Notes under the pieces: generated by a model
What the model saw: the letters and a program-made list of their open reading frames with translations, nothing else
Databases searched by the model: none
Told to the model about the DNA's origin: nothing
Translations under genes and position numbers: made by a program
Assembly (NCBI GenBank): GCA_029246085.1
Contig: JAQWOB010000013.1
Span: forward strand, 1 to 50,278
Direction: 5' to 3'
Source of the DNA: Gammaproteobacteria bacterium
GTDB taxonomy: Bacteria > Pseudomonadota > Gammaproteobacteria > GCA-002705445 > GCA-002716945
Length of the DNA: 50,278 bases
Shown: positions 44,200-50,278 of the stretch, piece after piece
How the letters are laid out: the number at the start of each line of letters is the position of its first letter
How positions within the stretch are numbered: position 1 is the stretch's first letter

Positions 44200-45348
44200 A
44201 TGAAAATTTTGAAAAATAGGAATACACTTTTTAATTTCTTGTTAGTGTCAATGGTCTTGTTGAGCACTCAAGTTTTTTCTGCCCCAATACCTAAAGCCCC
44301 TAATCCTGATGTGAAGTCATATATTCTAATAGATTATGATAGCGGTATGGTTATAGCTGCTAAGAACCCAGATTTGATATTACCACCTGCAAGTATTACT
44401 AAGATTATGACATCATATCTTGCTTTCACTGAGCTTGAGAATAAAACGCTAGATTTAAAAGATGAAGTATTAATTAGTGAGAATGCTTGGAAAACAGGCG
44501 GTTCTAAGATGTTTATAGAAGTTGGTAAAAAAGTTAGAGTTGATGAATTATTACATGGAATCATTACTTCTTCTGGAAATGATGCCAGTGTAGCAATAGC
44601 TGAGCATATATCTGGCAATGAAGAGACTTTTACAATTTATATGAATCAGATGGCAGAAAGCCTAGGCATGACTAATACAAACTATGCGAATTCAACAGGT
44701 CTTCCTGATGAAGAGTTATATACGACCGCTAAAGATATAGCATTGCTATCGAGGGCTTTAATAAAAGACTTCCCTAAAGAATATAAATTATATTCTCAGA
44801 AAGAATATGTTTTTAATAAAATTAAACAGTACTCCAGAAATAAGCTTTTATATTTAGATAATTCAGTTGACGGAATAAAAACAGGCTTTACGAAGAAAGC
44901 TGGATATTGTTTGGCTACTTCAGCAAAACGTGGGTCAAGGAGGCTGATATCTGTGGTTCTTGGAGCTAAGTCTCCGAATCAGAGAACAAAGGTTTCCAAG
45001 TCTTTGTTAGAGTATGGTTTTAGATTTTATGAGACGCATAAAATATTTTCGAGTAACGAGGAGTTAATTCAGACTAGAGTATTTAATGGTGATAAAAATA
45101 ATATAAGCCTTGGAGTTATTGACGATACGTATATTTCTGTACCCCGAAGACAAATTAAAAATATTAAGAAAAAATTTGTTATAGATCGAAACCTTAGTGC
45201 CCCAGTTAACCAGAATGAAGCTGTCGGTTATATGGTCATTGAGCTAGAAGGCAAGACAATTAATACCTATAAGCTATTTGCAATGGAGTCGATTAAGGAA
45301 GGTAGCCTTTATAGAAAAACTTTAGACTCTATTTATAGATACTTTTAA
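44200..45348 (+). CDS. dacA: D-alanyl-D-alanine carboxypeptidase (PBP5/6 family)
   Basis: 382-aa penicillin-binding protein trimming the terminal D-Ala of pentapeptides. Signal peptide about 1-27 (ending TQVFSA). Catalytic Ser65 in PPASITKIMTS (SXXK), SGNDAS as SXN, and GIKTGFTKKAG as KTG. A C-terminal beta-rich domain is followed by a weak amphipathic end (LYRKTLDSIYRYF) as membrane anchor. No Shine-Dalgarno is visible. The dat gene starts 2 bases after its stop. Confidence 0.95.
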   Translation: MKILKNRNTLFNFLLVSMVLLSTQVFSAPIPKAPNPDVKSYILIDYDSGMVIAAKNPDLILPPASITKIMTSYLAFTELENKTLDLKDEVLISENAWKTGGSKMFIEVGKKVRVDELLHGIITSSGNDASVAIAEHISGNEETFTIYMNQMAESLGMTNTNYANSTGLPDEELYTTAKDIALLSRALIKDFPKEYKLYSQKEYVFNKIKQYSRNKLLYLDNSVDGIKTGFTKKAGYCLATSAKRGSRRLISVVLGAKSPNQRTKVSKSLLEYGFRFYETHKIFSSNEELIQTRVFNGDKNNISLGVIDDTYISVPRRQIKNIKKKFVIDRNLSAPVNQNEAVGYMVIELEGKTINTYKLFAMESIKEGSLYRKTLDSIYRYF

Positions 45349-45350
45349 AC

Positions 45351-46187
45351 ATGGATCAAATTTATTTAAACGGTAGTTTTCTCCCAAGGTCAGAAGCTCA
45401 AATCCCAATAATGGATAGAGGGTTTTTATTTGGTGACGGAGTATATGAATTAATACCTGTTTTTAATAAAAAAGTTTTCTTATTAGAAGAGCATTTAAAA
45501 CGCTTAAAAAATAGTTTAAATCTAATTCAGATGAATGATATTAAAGGTCTTGATAAGATAATCAGTACATTGATTAAAAAAAATACAAAAAATACTTTTT
45601 TTATATATTTGCATATAACAAGAGGGGTTCAAAGCTCTAGAAATCATATATATTCAGAAAATATTGAGCCTACGATTTTGTTAATGTGTGAAGACTACCC
45701 TTCGTTTTCTAAAAATGAGATTAAGCAGGGTTTTCAGGCAACTATTCAGAATGATTTTAGGTGGATGAAATCAAATATAAAAAGTATTTCATTACTAGGC
45801 AATGTTTTATTAAAAAATTATGCCTCAAATAATGAGTGTTATGAAACTCTTTTAATGAGAGATAATAGGTTAACGGAAGGGTCTACAAGTAATGTTTTTA
45901 TAGTTAAAGATGAAATCATTTACACTCCAAAACTTAGCAATGAGTTGCTACCGGGAGTCACTAGAGGTCTATTAATTAAACTTCTCGGCCAGAATAATTT
46001 AAAAGTTATTGAGTCTGATATTTCTCAATCAGATTTAATTAATGCAGATGAGGTATGGTGTTCTAGCTCTACTAATTCAGTAGTTCCAATTATCAAGGTT
46101 GATAACAGTATTATTAATGATGGGAAAACTGGGAAAATTAGTATTAAGATTTATGAGATTGCACAAGATTTTATAAGTGACTTTTAG
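45351..46187 (+). CDS. dat: D-amino-acid transaminase (class IV aminotransferase)
   Basis: 278-aa PLP enzyme of the D-alanine transaminase/branched-chain group. IMDRGFLFGDGVYELIPV is the family N-terminal signature, the PLP lysine is in LLGNVLLKNYAS, and EGSTSNVFIVKDEIIYTP and LLPGVTRG bind cofactor phosphate. It probably makes D-glutamate or D-alanine for peptidoglycan, matching its position right behind dacA. A 4-amino-4-deoxychorismate lyase-like role is less likely given the context. Last gene of the block; a hairpin follows its stop. Confidence 0.88.
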   Translation: MDQIYLNGSFLPRSEAQIPIMDRGFLFGDGVYELIPVFNKKVFLLEEHLKRLKNSLNLIQMNDIKGLDKIISTLIKKNTKNTFFIYLHITRGVQSSRNHIYSENIEPTILLMCEDYPSFSKNEIKQGFQATIQNDFRWMKSNIKSISLLGNVLLKNYASNNECYETLLMRDNRLTEGSTSNVFIVKDEIIYTPKLSNELLPGVTRGLLIKLLGQNNLKVIESDISQSDLINADEVWCSSSTNSVVPIIKVDNSIINDGKTGKISIKIYEIAQDFISDF

Positions 46188-46190
46188 AAA

Positions 46191-46228
46191 ATACATAAAC
46201 CGTTATGTCTAAATAACGATTTATGTAT
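46191..46228. terminator. Long hairpin between convergent dat and lipoprotein genes
   Basis: ATACATAAA-C-CGTTAT (46191-46206) pairs with ATAACG-A-TTTATGTAT (46213-46228): fifteen base pairs with one mismatch and a six-base loop, beginning 4 bases after the dat stop. AT-rich but long; U-rich sequence follows on both strands (TGTTTGTTTAG on plus, TTTTCTAAAA on minus). It probably serves as a two-way terminator. Confidence 0.65.
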
Positions 46229-46237
46229 GATGTTTGT

Positions 46238-46465
46238 TTAGTTTGTCTTTGGATCACACGAATATGCAGCAGCATTCATTTCTTGTGCTTTAGCTGTACA
46301 TTCATCTCTTGATGAAAATGGTCCAACAGTTTCAAAACGATCGAAATCATTTTCTATTGGGAAAATTTTTGCTGTATATTCACTTGGAGGAGTACCTGTA
46401 CCACCACCGCAAGCTGTAAGGACAGCAGTTAACATTAAGACAGACATTATTTTGAAATTTTTCAT
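46238..46465 (-). CDS. Small outer-membrane-type lipoprotein of unknown function
   Basis: 75-aa prolipoprotein. Signal MKNFKIMSVLMLTAVLTACGGG with lipobox LTAC, predicted acylated at the Cys. The mature part is about 57 residues with two cysteines (DECTAK and YSCDPK), which could form a disulfide, and a family-free middle. The residues after the Cys (GGG) do not give an inner-membrane retention signal. The ATG at 46465 follows a GGGGGG tract acting as ribosome binding site. TATAAT lies at 46509-46504 on the minus strand. Confidence 0.75.
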   Translation of the reverse strand: MKNFKIMSVLMLTAVLTACGGGTGTPPSEYTAKIFPIENDFDRFETVGPFSSRDECTAKAQEMNAAAYSCDPKTN

Positions 46466-46707
46466 TAGCCCCCCGTTTGGCATTATTATCAATAACATTA
46501 ACTATTATACTGCTACTTAAGTGTAATTCATAAACATTTAATCAAAAAAACATAAATTAAAACGAGGAAATGGCATAAAAAAAATATATAATGAATAACT
46601 GTATAGAGGTTTAGTTATATTATCATTTGCTAATATATAGAGAAAAATTAGCTTTAATAATGTTTTAAAAAAACAGAAACGTAAGAAAAAATTAACAAGG
46701 GGTTAAA
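46466..46707. other. Divergent regulatory gap between the lipoprotein and DUF1326 genes
   Basis: 242 bases, strongly AT-rich. It holds the ribosome binding site and a TATAAT (46504-46509) for the lipoprotein on the minus strand, a TATAAT (46587-46592) that could serve the plus strand with a leader of about 110 nt, and AAGGGG before the DUF1326 ATG. TATAGAGGTTTA (46602-46613) recurs at the end of the DUF1326 gene (47490-47501). No gene is evident. Confidence 0.4.
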
Positions 46708-47502
46708 ATGAAAGAAATAAAAACAGATAAAGGAATAATGTCTAAAATTTCAGATTCTCGCAGAGGATTTATGAAAGGACTAGCTACTGTAGCTGCTGCA
46801 ACTCCAGTTGTAGGCGCATTGTTTAAAGCTAAAGATGCTGATGCAGCATTAGCTGACCATACTATGTATCTTAGAGGTTCATATTTTGAGAGTTGTACGT
46901 GTGAGACAATTTGTCCATGCCTACTTTTACTTGATCCAACAGAAGGGTTTTGTAAAGCAGTTCTTGGATGGGATATCGAGAAAGGACATGTTGGTACCGT
47001 TGATGTAAGCGGACTAAGAGTAGCAATGTGGTTAAATGCTCCAGGCAATCTATTGAAAGGGCAATTTGAAATGGCTGTCTATATAGATGAAAGAGCAAGC
47101 AGATCTCAATTTAATGCATTAAGAGAAGCTTATCACGGAATACATGGTGGACATTTAGGTGTGATTGCAAGTCTTGGTAAAGGTGCTGAAGGGCAGCCAA
47201 GAGAATATCTCCCAACTAAGTCTGCTAGAATACATATGACTCAAGAAGGACCAAATAGACATTTAAAAATTGACGGTATTTTGGAAAATAAAATGGAACA
47301 ACTGAAAGGATCAAGCGGAGCTATAACGGTTCGCGGTACACCTTTAGCTGTTGCACCTCCATTTGCTATCACAGTTAGTAGAGCTATAAAAGCTACATTT
47401 ACCGACCATGGAACTAACCATTCATGGGAAGGTGGTAATGGTTTAAGTTCACCATTCGTTTATATGGATGGCGGAGCTAAACAAACAGCTATAGAGGTTT
47501 AA
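46708..47502 (+). CDS. Tat-exported DUF1326 domain protein
   Basis: 264 aa. Residues 17-23 are SRRGFMK, a twin-arginine signal, followed by a hydrophobic stretch and a DADA-type cleavage region, so it should be exported folded. The mature DUF1326 domain opens with a cysteine cluster SCTCETICPC (Cys63, 65, 69, 71) plus Cys82; GHVGTVDVSGLRVAMWLN and DERASRSQFNALR are typical of the family. The function is unknown. Tat export and clustered cysteines suggest a metal site filled before export. It is followed by a strong terminator and the DUF2182 gene, its usual genomic partner. Confidence 0.86.
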   Translation: MKEIKTDKGIMSKISDSRRGFMKGLATVAAATPVVGALFKAKDADAALADHTMYLRGSYFESCTCETICPCLLLLDPTEGFCKAVLGWDIEKGHVGTVDVSGLRVAMWLNAPGNLLKGQFEMAVYIDERASRSQFNALREAYHGIHGGHLGVIASLGKGAEGQPREYLPTKSARIHMTQEGPNRHLKIDGILENKMEQLKGSSGAITVRGTPLAVAPPFAITVSRAIKATFTDHGTNHSWEGGNGLSSPFVYMDGGAKQTAIEV

Positions 47503-47513
47503 ACTTCAATTTA

Positions 47514-47550
47514 ACGACCCGCTCTAACATTTAGATCGGGTCGTTTTTTA
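47514..47550 (+). terminator. Rho-independent terminator between DUF1326 and DUF2182 genes
   Basis: ACGACCCG (47514-47521) pairs with CGGGTCGT (47537-47544); inside, TCTAA/TTAGA adds five pairs around loop CAT with one internal mismatch; TTTTTT follows. The next ATG (47554) comes 4 bases after the U-tract, so this hairpin also occupies the translation start region of the downstream gene. Confidence 0.88.
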
Positions 47551-47553
47551 GTT

Positions 47554-48456
47554 ATGGAAACACAAACAAATACACAATTTAAACAAGCACCATTAAAAGA
47601 CCGTATGGTCGTCTATGTTGGTGTTGCAATCGTATTACTTATATCTTGGTTTTATATTCTAGGCATGGGCTGGCATATGAATACTCTTCCATTTATTGAA
47701 AATACTTCTATGAATATGAACATGGATATGGATAAACCCATGAACATGGATAAACCTATGAACATGGATAAACCCATGAACATGGATATGGAATCTGGAA
47801 TCATTGGAAGTGTTTTAAAATGGATGCCGCCATCTGATGGATTATGGTCAATGAGTGATTTCACTTTATTGTTTTTGATGTGGGCAGTAATGATGGTTGC
47901 AATGATGACCCCTTCTATACTCCCGATGCTATTTTTATTTACTACCTTGAATGCTAGAAATAGGAATAATGGGAAAGAAACATCCTCTGTGATGATTCTA
48001 CTTTTTGGTTATTTATTAAGCTGGGTTTTGTTTAGTTTAGTGATAACTTTTCCTCAGTATGCGATGCATCAAGCTGGTCTTTTAAACCCAATGATGGAGC
48101 CTACTCATGCTTATATTGGTTCTATAGTTTTATGCTTAGCTGGAATTTATCAATTCACTCCATTTAAGGAAGCTTGTTTAACAGTTTGTCAGTCTCCATT
48201 GAGTTTTTTAATGAATAATTGGAGAGATGGAAATTTAGGAACTTTTTTGATCGGATATAAGCATGGATTTTATTGCATAGGTTGCTGCTGGGCTTTAATG
48301 CTCACTTTATTTGCACTTGGAGTTATGAATATCATGTGGGTCATGGTTTTAACGGTATTTATATTATTTGAAAAACTATCATATAAAAGACCTTTGCTTT
48401 ACAGGCGAGTTACAGGCCTCGTATTTATATCATGGGGTATTTTTCTCTCACTATAA
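47554..48456 (+). CDS. DUF2182 membrane protein with Met-rich tandem repeat
   Basis: 300-aa membrane protein of the DUF2182 (predicted metal-binding) family. A first helix (about 19-38), then a loop at 41-82 containing eleven methionines in residues 53-79 with the unit KPMNMD three times; then about six further helices with FLMWAVMMVAMMTPSILPM and KHGFYCIGCCWALMLTLFA, the family signatures. Met-rich stretches of this kind bind Cu(I)/Ag(I) in copper-handling proteins. No Shine-Dalgarno precedes the ATG, which lies just after the terminator of the DUF1326 gene. Partner of DUF1326; role in copper handling is inferred. Confidence 0.86.
   Translation: METQTNTQFKQAPLKDRMVVYVGVAIVLLISWFYILGMGWHMNTLPFIENTSMNMNMDMDKPMNMDKPMNMDKPMNMDMESGIIGSVLKWMPPSDGLWSMSDFTLLFLMWAVMMVAMMTPSILPMLFLFTTLNARNRNNGKETSSVMILLFGYLLSWVLFSLVITFPQYAMHQAGLLNPMMEPTHAYIGSIVLCLAGIYQFTPFKEACLTVCQSPLSFLMNNWRDGNLGTFLIGYKHGFYCIGCCWALMLTLFALGVMNIMWVMVLTVFILFEKLSYKRPLLYRRVTGLVFISWGIFLSL
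47734..47787 (+). repeat. Three in-frame 18-bp tandem repeats in the DUF2182 gene
   Basis: Units at 47734-47751, 47752-47769 and 47770-47787, differing at a single third-codon position, each encoding KPMNMD. Flanking partial units (NMNMDMD before) continue the pattern. Copy-number change would keep the frame. Confidence 0.9.
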
Positions 48457-48462
48457 TTTGTT

Positions 48463-48750
48463 TTGAATAATAAGATCAAGAAGCATATTAAAATACTTGG
48501 AAAAGTTCAAGGCGTGGGATACAGATTTTGGTTGCAAGCATTTGCAATTCGATATGGAGTTTTTGGGTGGGTTCGAAATAATTCCAATGGAGAAGTAGAG
48601 GCTTTCATGACTGGCGATGAAGAAATAATTACTAATCTAATAGAACAATGTTATATGGGGCCACCAGAGTCTGCAGTGGAGAAAATATTAATTTCCGATA
48701 CTGACGAAGATTATGATGCAAAATCTTTTGAGATTATGACAGATAATTAA
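48463..48750 (+). CDS. acyP: Acylphosphatase (UUG start)
   Basis: 95-aa acylphosphatase hydrolysing acyl phosphates. Catalytic arginine in GKVQGVGYRFWLQ and asparagine in GWVRNNSNGEVE; the family length is about 90. The only suitable start is the TTG at 48463, six bases after the stop of the DUF2182 gene. No Shine-Dalgarno is seen, but TATAAT (48452-48457) lies five bases before the start. Translation is perhaps coupled to the upstream gene. The end is 2 bases from the convergent murU. Confidence 0.92.
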   Translation: MNNKIKKHIKILGKVQGVGYRFWLQAFAIRYGVFGWVRNNSNGEVEAFMTGDEEIITNLIEQCYMGPPESAVEKILISDTDEDYDAKSFEIMTDN

Positions 48751-48752
48751 CC

Positions 48753-49406
48753 CTATAAAGCTATTCTTTCTCTTATCATGTTAAGTCTATCTGGTGTTCC
48801 AACATCATCCCATAATCCTTTATATAGTTCTACACCAATATTATTTTCTTTATGTAAAATGCTTCCTAATTCTATGTCTGGATAACTTAAAAATAATTCA
48901 GGCTTATAGATTCCTATACCTGTATAAATAAAATCATTCCCTTCGCTTATTTTATTATTATTAATATTGAAGTCACCTTTAAGGTATTCTGGTTTTTTGG
49001 CTAGTACGATATGCGCAAGAGCTTCCTTCATAAGACTCATGTTAATTAGGTCTATAAATAAATAATTTGTCCATATGTCAGCATTAACAACAAGAAATGG
49101 TTTATCATTAAATTCTTTTATTATTTTTCTAATCCCATTAGCTGTCCCTATTGGCATAGAGCCTTCATCGCTTATAACTATATTAATTCCATACTTAGAT
49201 CCATCACCTACATGTTCTTGAATATAGTCACCAAGATACCCCGTATTAATAACAATCTTTTTAATACCAGCCTCGGTTAGTTTAATTATTTTATCTTCTA
49301 TCAAGGTTACATTTCCTACACGCAACATTGCCTTAGGAATGTCTCTGGTTAATGGCATCATTCTCTTCCCTCTACCAGCTGCTAGAATTATTGCCTGGCT
49401 AATCAT
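48753..49406 (-). CDS. murU: N-acetylmuramate alpha-1-phosphate uridylyltransferase MurU
   Basis: 217-aa sugar-1-phosphate nucleotidyltransferase. AIILAAGRGKRMMPLTRDIPKAML is the nucleotide-binding signature (only its start quoted in the family as GXGXR...PK), and VVNADIWTNY holds the metal aspartate. Right behind amgK (4-base overlap) this gene pair forms the recycling route MurNAc to MurNAc-1-P to UDP-MurNAc, which bypasses MurA. Without the neighbour it would be assigned only as a generic NTP transferase. Confidence 0.85.
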   Translation of the reverse strand: MISQAIILAAGRGKRMMPLTRDIPKAMLRVGNVTLIEDKIIKLTEAGIKKIVINTGYLGDYIQEHVGDGSKYGINIVISDEGSMPIGTANGIRKIIKEFNDKPFLVVNADIWTNYLFIDLINMSLMKEALAHIVLAKKPEYLKGDFNINNNKISEGNDFIYTGIGIYKPELFLSYPDIELGSILHKENNIGVELYKGLWDDVGTPDRLNMIRERIAL

Positions 49407-50278
49407 AATTTCCCCTGATTTTTAATTTGTTTCACTAATATTTGAAACTCATGTAATTCTGGATATTTAGTACATAACTCAACTATATAGTTAAGTGTTT
49501 TTGGAATGTCTTTAAGATACAATGATTTTTGATCTCTATAATACAATCGTGAAAATATTCCTATAGCTTTTAAATGTCTTTGTAGACCTGTCATATCAAA
49601 CCAATACTCAAATTCATCATAAGTTATAGACTGCTCTAATCTTTGAAAATAAGTTTTCACCATCTTATAAATTAATTCATCATCCCATTTAATATAACAA
49701 TCTTTTAGTAGAGAAACTAAATCATATGTCATTGGACCTATCATGGCATCCTGATAATCTAAAACTCCAGGATTATTTTTATCAGTGACCATTAAATTTC
49801 TAGAATGAAAATCTCTATGAATAAATGTTGTTGGTATTTTTGATATACGTCTTGCTAAAATTTCATTAAAATCTTTTAAATATATAGACTGATCTTGGTT
49901 AAGATTCATTTTCAAATGTTTTTCTAAAAACCAGTCTTTAAATAAATCCATCTCTTTGATTTGTATATTCATATCAAATACTTCAAGTCCTTTGCTACTA
50001 GCCTCGTTTTGTATTCTACATATAACATCTATTGCATCTGTATATAGACAATAAACAGTTTCTTTATTAAGCGCATCAAGATAATTATTTTTACCTAAAT
50101 CTGACATTAAAATGTAACCTTTTGATTCATCAACCTCATATATAATTGGCACATTAATTTTAGCCAATGCTAATCTTTTTGTTACATCAAGAAATGAAGT
50201 TAAAGGCTCATGTTGTGGTGGAGCGTCCATTATAATTTTAGTATCTCCTTGAGACATAACTCGATAGTATGATCTAAA
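49403..50278 (-). CDS. amgK: N-acetylmuramate/N-acetylglucosamine kinase AmgK (partial, 5' end outside window)
   Basis: 291 codons of an aminoglycoside-phosphotransferase-fold sugar kinase. The frame stays open to the window end, reading FRSYYRV before the Met at 50257, and this matches the phosphate-loop region (SFRRYFR in pseudomonad AmgK) so the Met is internal. IMDAPP follows, then catalytic FIHRDFHSRNLMV and metal-binding VLDYQDAMIGP. AmgK phosphorylates recycled MurNAc at the anomeric position; MurU then makes UDP-MurNAc. The usual length is about 330-340, so 40-50 residues are missing to the right. Confidence 0.87.
   Translation of the reverse strand, partial: FRSYYRVMSQGDTKIIMDAPPQHEPLTSFLDVTKRLALAKINVPIIYEVDESKGYILMSDLGKNNYLDALNKETVYCLYTDAIDVICRIQNEASSKGLEVFDMNIQIKEMDLFKDWFLEKHLKMNLNQDQSIYLKDFNEILARRISKIPTTFIHRDFHSRNLMVTDKNNPGVLDYQDAMIGPMTYDLVSLLKDCYIKWDDELIYKMVKTYFQRLEQSITYDEFEYWFDMTGLQRHLKAIGIFSRLYYRDQKSLYLKDIPKTLNYIVELCTKYPELHEFQILVKQIKNQGKL

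Noticed and set aside
46592-46615. Micro-ORF of seven codons before the DUF1326 gene
   Set aside because: No ribosome binding site and too short to test; noted only for its 12-bp similarity to the gene end.
1-50278. tRNA, rRNA, CRISPR, insertion sequences, prophage or attachment sites
   Set aside because: Gaps were read on both strands; none shows a cloverleaf, spaced repeats, transposase or integrase.

Overview
The window is a dense, AT-rich (roughly one third G+C by eye) gammaproteobacterial chromosome segment. A reverse-type dissimilatory sulfite reductase cluster in the order dsrA(partial)-B-E-F-H-C-M-K-L-J-O-P-N-R, together with small intergenic gaps and gammaproteobacterial housekeeping gene order, points to a sulfur-oxidising bacterium of the SUP05/Thioglobus/vesicomyid-symbiont kind. 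That placement is an inference from gene content and composition; no phylogeny was run. No tRNA, rRNA, CRISPR array, IS element or prophage was seen.

Layout. 1-11848: dsr cluster on the plus strand; it oxidises stored sulfur to sulfite, with DsrEFH-DsrC relaying sulfur to DsrAB, DsrL and DsrMKJOP handling electrons, and DsrN/DsrR serving cofactor maturation. 11843-18948 (minus): murJ-ribF-ileS-lspA-slpA-ispH. 19028-19291: rpsT with a UUG start and a near-consensus promoter. 19297-21676 (minus): rplU-rpmA-obgE-proB. 21809-25358: ispB, a convergent geranylgeranyl-reductase-like flavoprotein, and amtB behind a good sigma-54 promoter match. 25415-31579: a mixed accessory stretch (cyclic-nucleotide-phosphodiesterase-like protein, L31 type B, two candidate structured RNAs, a cysteine-rich orphan, a sterol-desaturase-like membrane protein, a degenerate pyruvate-kinase-like protein, HIT, a small membrane protein, Bcp, a YcaR-like protein, a PCuAC copper chaperone and an ICMT-like methyltransferase). 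31572-40039 (minus): hppA-adk-lptD-surA-pdxA-rsmA, for outer-membrane biogenesis and energy metabolism. 40137-46187: mrdA-mrdB-mltB-dacA-dat, the cell-elongation and peptidoglycan block. 46238-50278: a small lipoprotein, a Tat-exported DUF1326 protein with a Met-rich DUF2182 membrane protein, acylphosphatase, and murU-amgK of peptidoglycan recycling.

The observations most worth checking are: (i) lptD encodes a BamE/SmpA-like domain fused in frame to the N-terminus of LptD, without a lipobox; (ii) a roughly 180-nt transcription unit at 26679-26860 with a sigma-70 promoter, a strong terminator and AAGGA motifs in hairpin loops, like a CsrA-sequestering sRNA; (iii) a promoter/structured RNA/terminator leader upstream of an orphan seven-cysteine protein; (iv) the DUF1326-DUF2182 pair with a Tat signal and a tandem Met-rich repeat, suggesting copper handling; (v) a catalytically degenerate pyruvate kinase homologue; (vi) several genes whose -10 box lies only 5-10 nt from the start codon with no Shine-Dalgarno sequence, suggesting leaderless mRNAs; (vii) an internal extended -10 promoter between dsrK and dsrL.
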